Positions 6,167 through 6,235 of a DNA stretch of 6,235 nt are shown here, one piece after another. Under the pieces are notes generated by a model. The model worked only from the letters and a program-made list of their open reading frames with translations. It did no database searches and was not told the DNA's origin. Where the stretch lies: contig CAYRWY010000356.1 of the NCBI GenBank assembly GCA_964427955.1, positions 1 through 6,235 on the forward strand, in the 5' to 3' direction. The first letter of the stretch is position 1, and each line of letters opens with the position of its first letter. Source of the DNA: JACRBK01 sp964427955. Lineage in GTDB: Bacteria > Chloroflexota > Anaerolineae > Aggregatilineales > Aggregatilineaceae. The position numbers and the translations under genes were made by a program.

Positions 6167-6173
6167 AAGGGAG
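6167..6173 (+). promoter_or_regulatory. Shine-Dalgarno (AAGGGAG) of the pilin-like gene
   Basis: AAGGGAG ends 7 nt before the ATG at 6181. The spacing and match are good, supporting a real start for the short partial reading frame at the right edge. Confidence 0.75.
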
Positions 6174-6180
6174 AAATACC

Positions 6181-6235
6181 ATGTTTAACTCGAAGAACCT
6201 GCACCGTGATGAGAGCGGCCAGACCGCCCTCGAAG
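6181..6235 (+). CDS. Flp/Tad-type pilin-like protein, N-terminus only (runs off the right edge)
   Basis: Only 18 codons are visible: MFNSKNLHRDESGQTALE. The hydrophilic leader ends in Gly13, followed by Q-T-A-L-E with Glu at +5. This is the type IV prepilin peptidase site pattern (cleavage after Gly, Glu at +5), and G-Q-T-A-x-E is characteristic of Flp-type (type IVb) pilins and related TadE/TadF pseudopilins. The hydrophobic helix that should follow lies outside the window. A strong ribosome binding site precedes it. It is transcribed away from the sugar operon and probably begins a separate Tad pilus or secretion locus. Flp versus TadE/F cannot be decided from so few residues. Confidence 0.6.
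   Translation, partial: MFNSKNLHRDESGQTALE

Larger units (their letters stand above)
5923..6180. other. Divergent intergenic region between the sugar operon and the pilin-like gene
   Basis: This 258-bp region is visibly richer in A+T than the flanking genes. The left half carries the operon operator and promoter, the middle the CGTAG/CTACG cluster, and the right end the ribosome binding site of the pilin-like gene. I see no tRNA, riboswitch or convincing protein gene in it, and no clear plus-strand promoter. Confidence 0.7.

Overview
The window looks like a GC-rich bacterial chromosome segment. One long minus-strand operon for uptake and breakdown of a beta-linked sugar fills positions 1-5922. 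The first codons of a divergent plus-strand pilin-like gene lie at the right edge. The gene combination (ROK regulator, two GH4 enzymes, BadF-type kinase, ABC sugar-binding protein, with a Flp/Tad-like gene beside it) is reminiscent of Chloroflexota such as Anaerolineae. That placement is inference from gene content only; no rRNA or marker gene is present.

Reading the operon 5'->3' on the minus strand: a ROK-family transcriptional regulator (5922-4813); a GH4 6-phospho-beta-glucosidase-like enzyme (4828-3527); a second, paralogous GH4 enzyme (3530-2271); a BadF/BadG-type sugar kinase resembling N-acetylglucosamine kinases (2263-1271); and an ABC transporter sugar-binding protein (1226 to beyond the left edge). 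The junctions are tight: 16-bp overlap, 4-bp ATGA overlap, 7-bp gap, 44-bp gap. The first four genes are therefore probably translationally coupled, and the binding protein has its own strong ribosome binding site. ABC permeases would be expected just past the left edge.

The 258-bp divergent intergenic region (5923-6180) holds a very good sigma70-type promoter for the operon (TTGACA, 18 bp, extended TGC-TATCAT). Immediately downstream is an AT-rich perfect 9-bp inverted repeat, placed at about +1 to +30, which is the likely operator of the ROK protein. Nearer the pilin-like gene is a cluster of four alternating CGTAG/CTACG half-sites that can form mutually exclusive hairpins.

Working model: the ROK protein represses its own operon; the ABC system imports a beta-glycoside or amino-sugar oligosaccharide; the kinase phosphorylates the sugar; the GH4 enzymes cleave the phospho-glycoside. 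GH4 phospho-glycosidases usually work downstream of a PTS, and none is visible here. This raises the possibility of an ABC-plus-kinase route that replaces the PTS. The regulator has lost the recognisable catalytic and zinc-site residues of ROK kinases, so it is probably a pure sensor/repressor.
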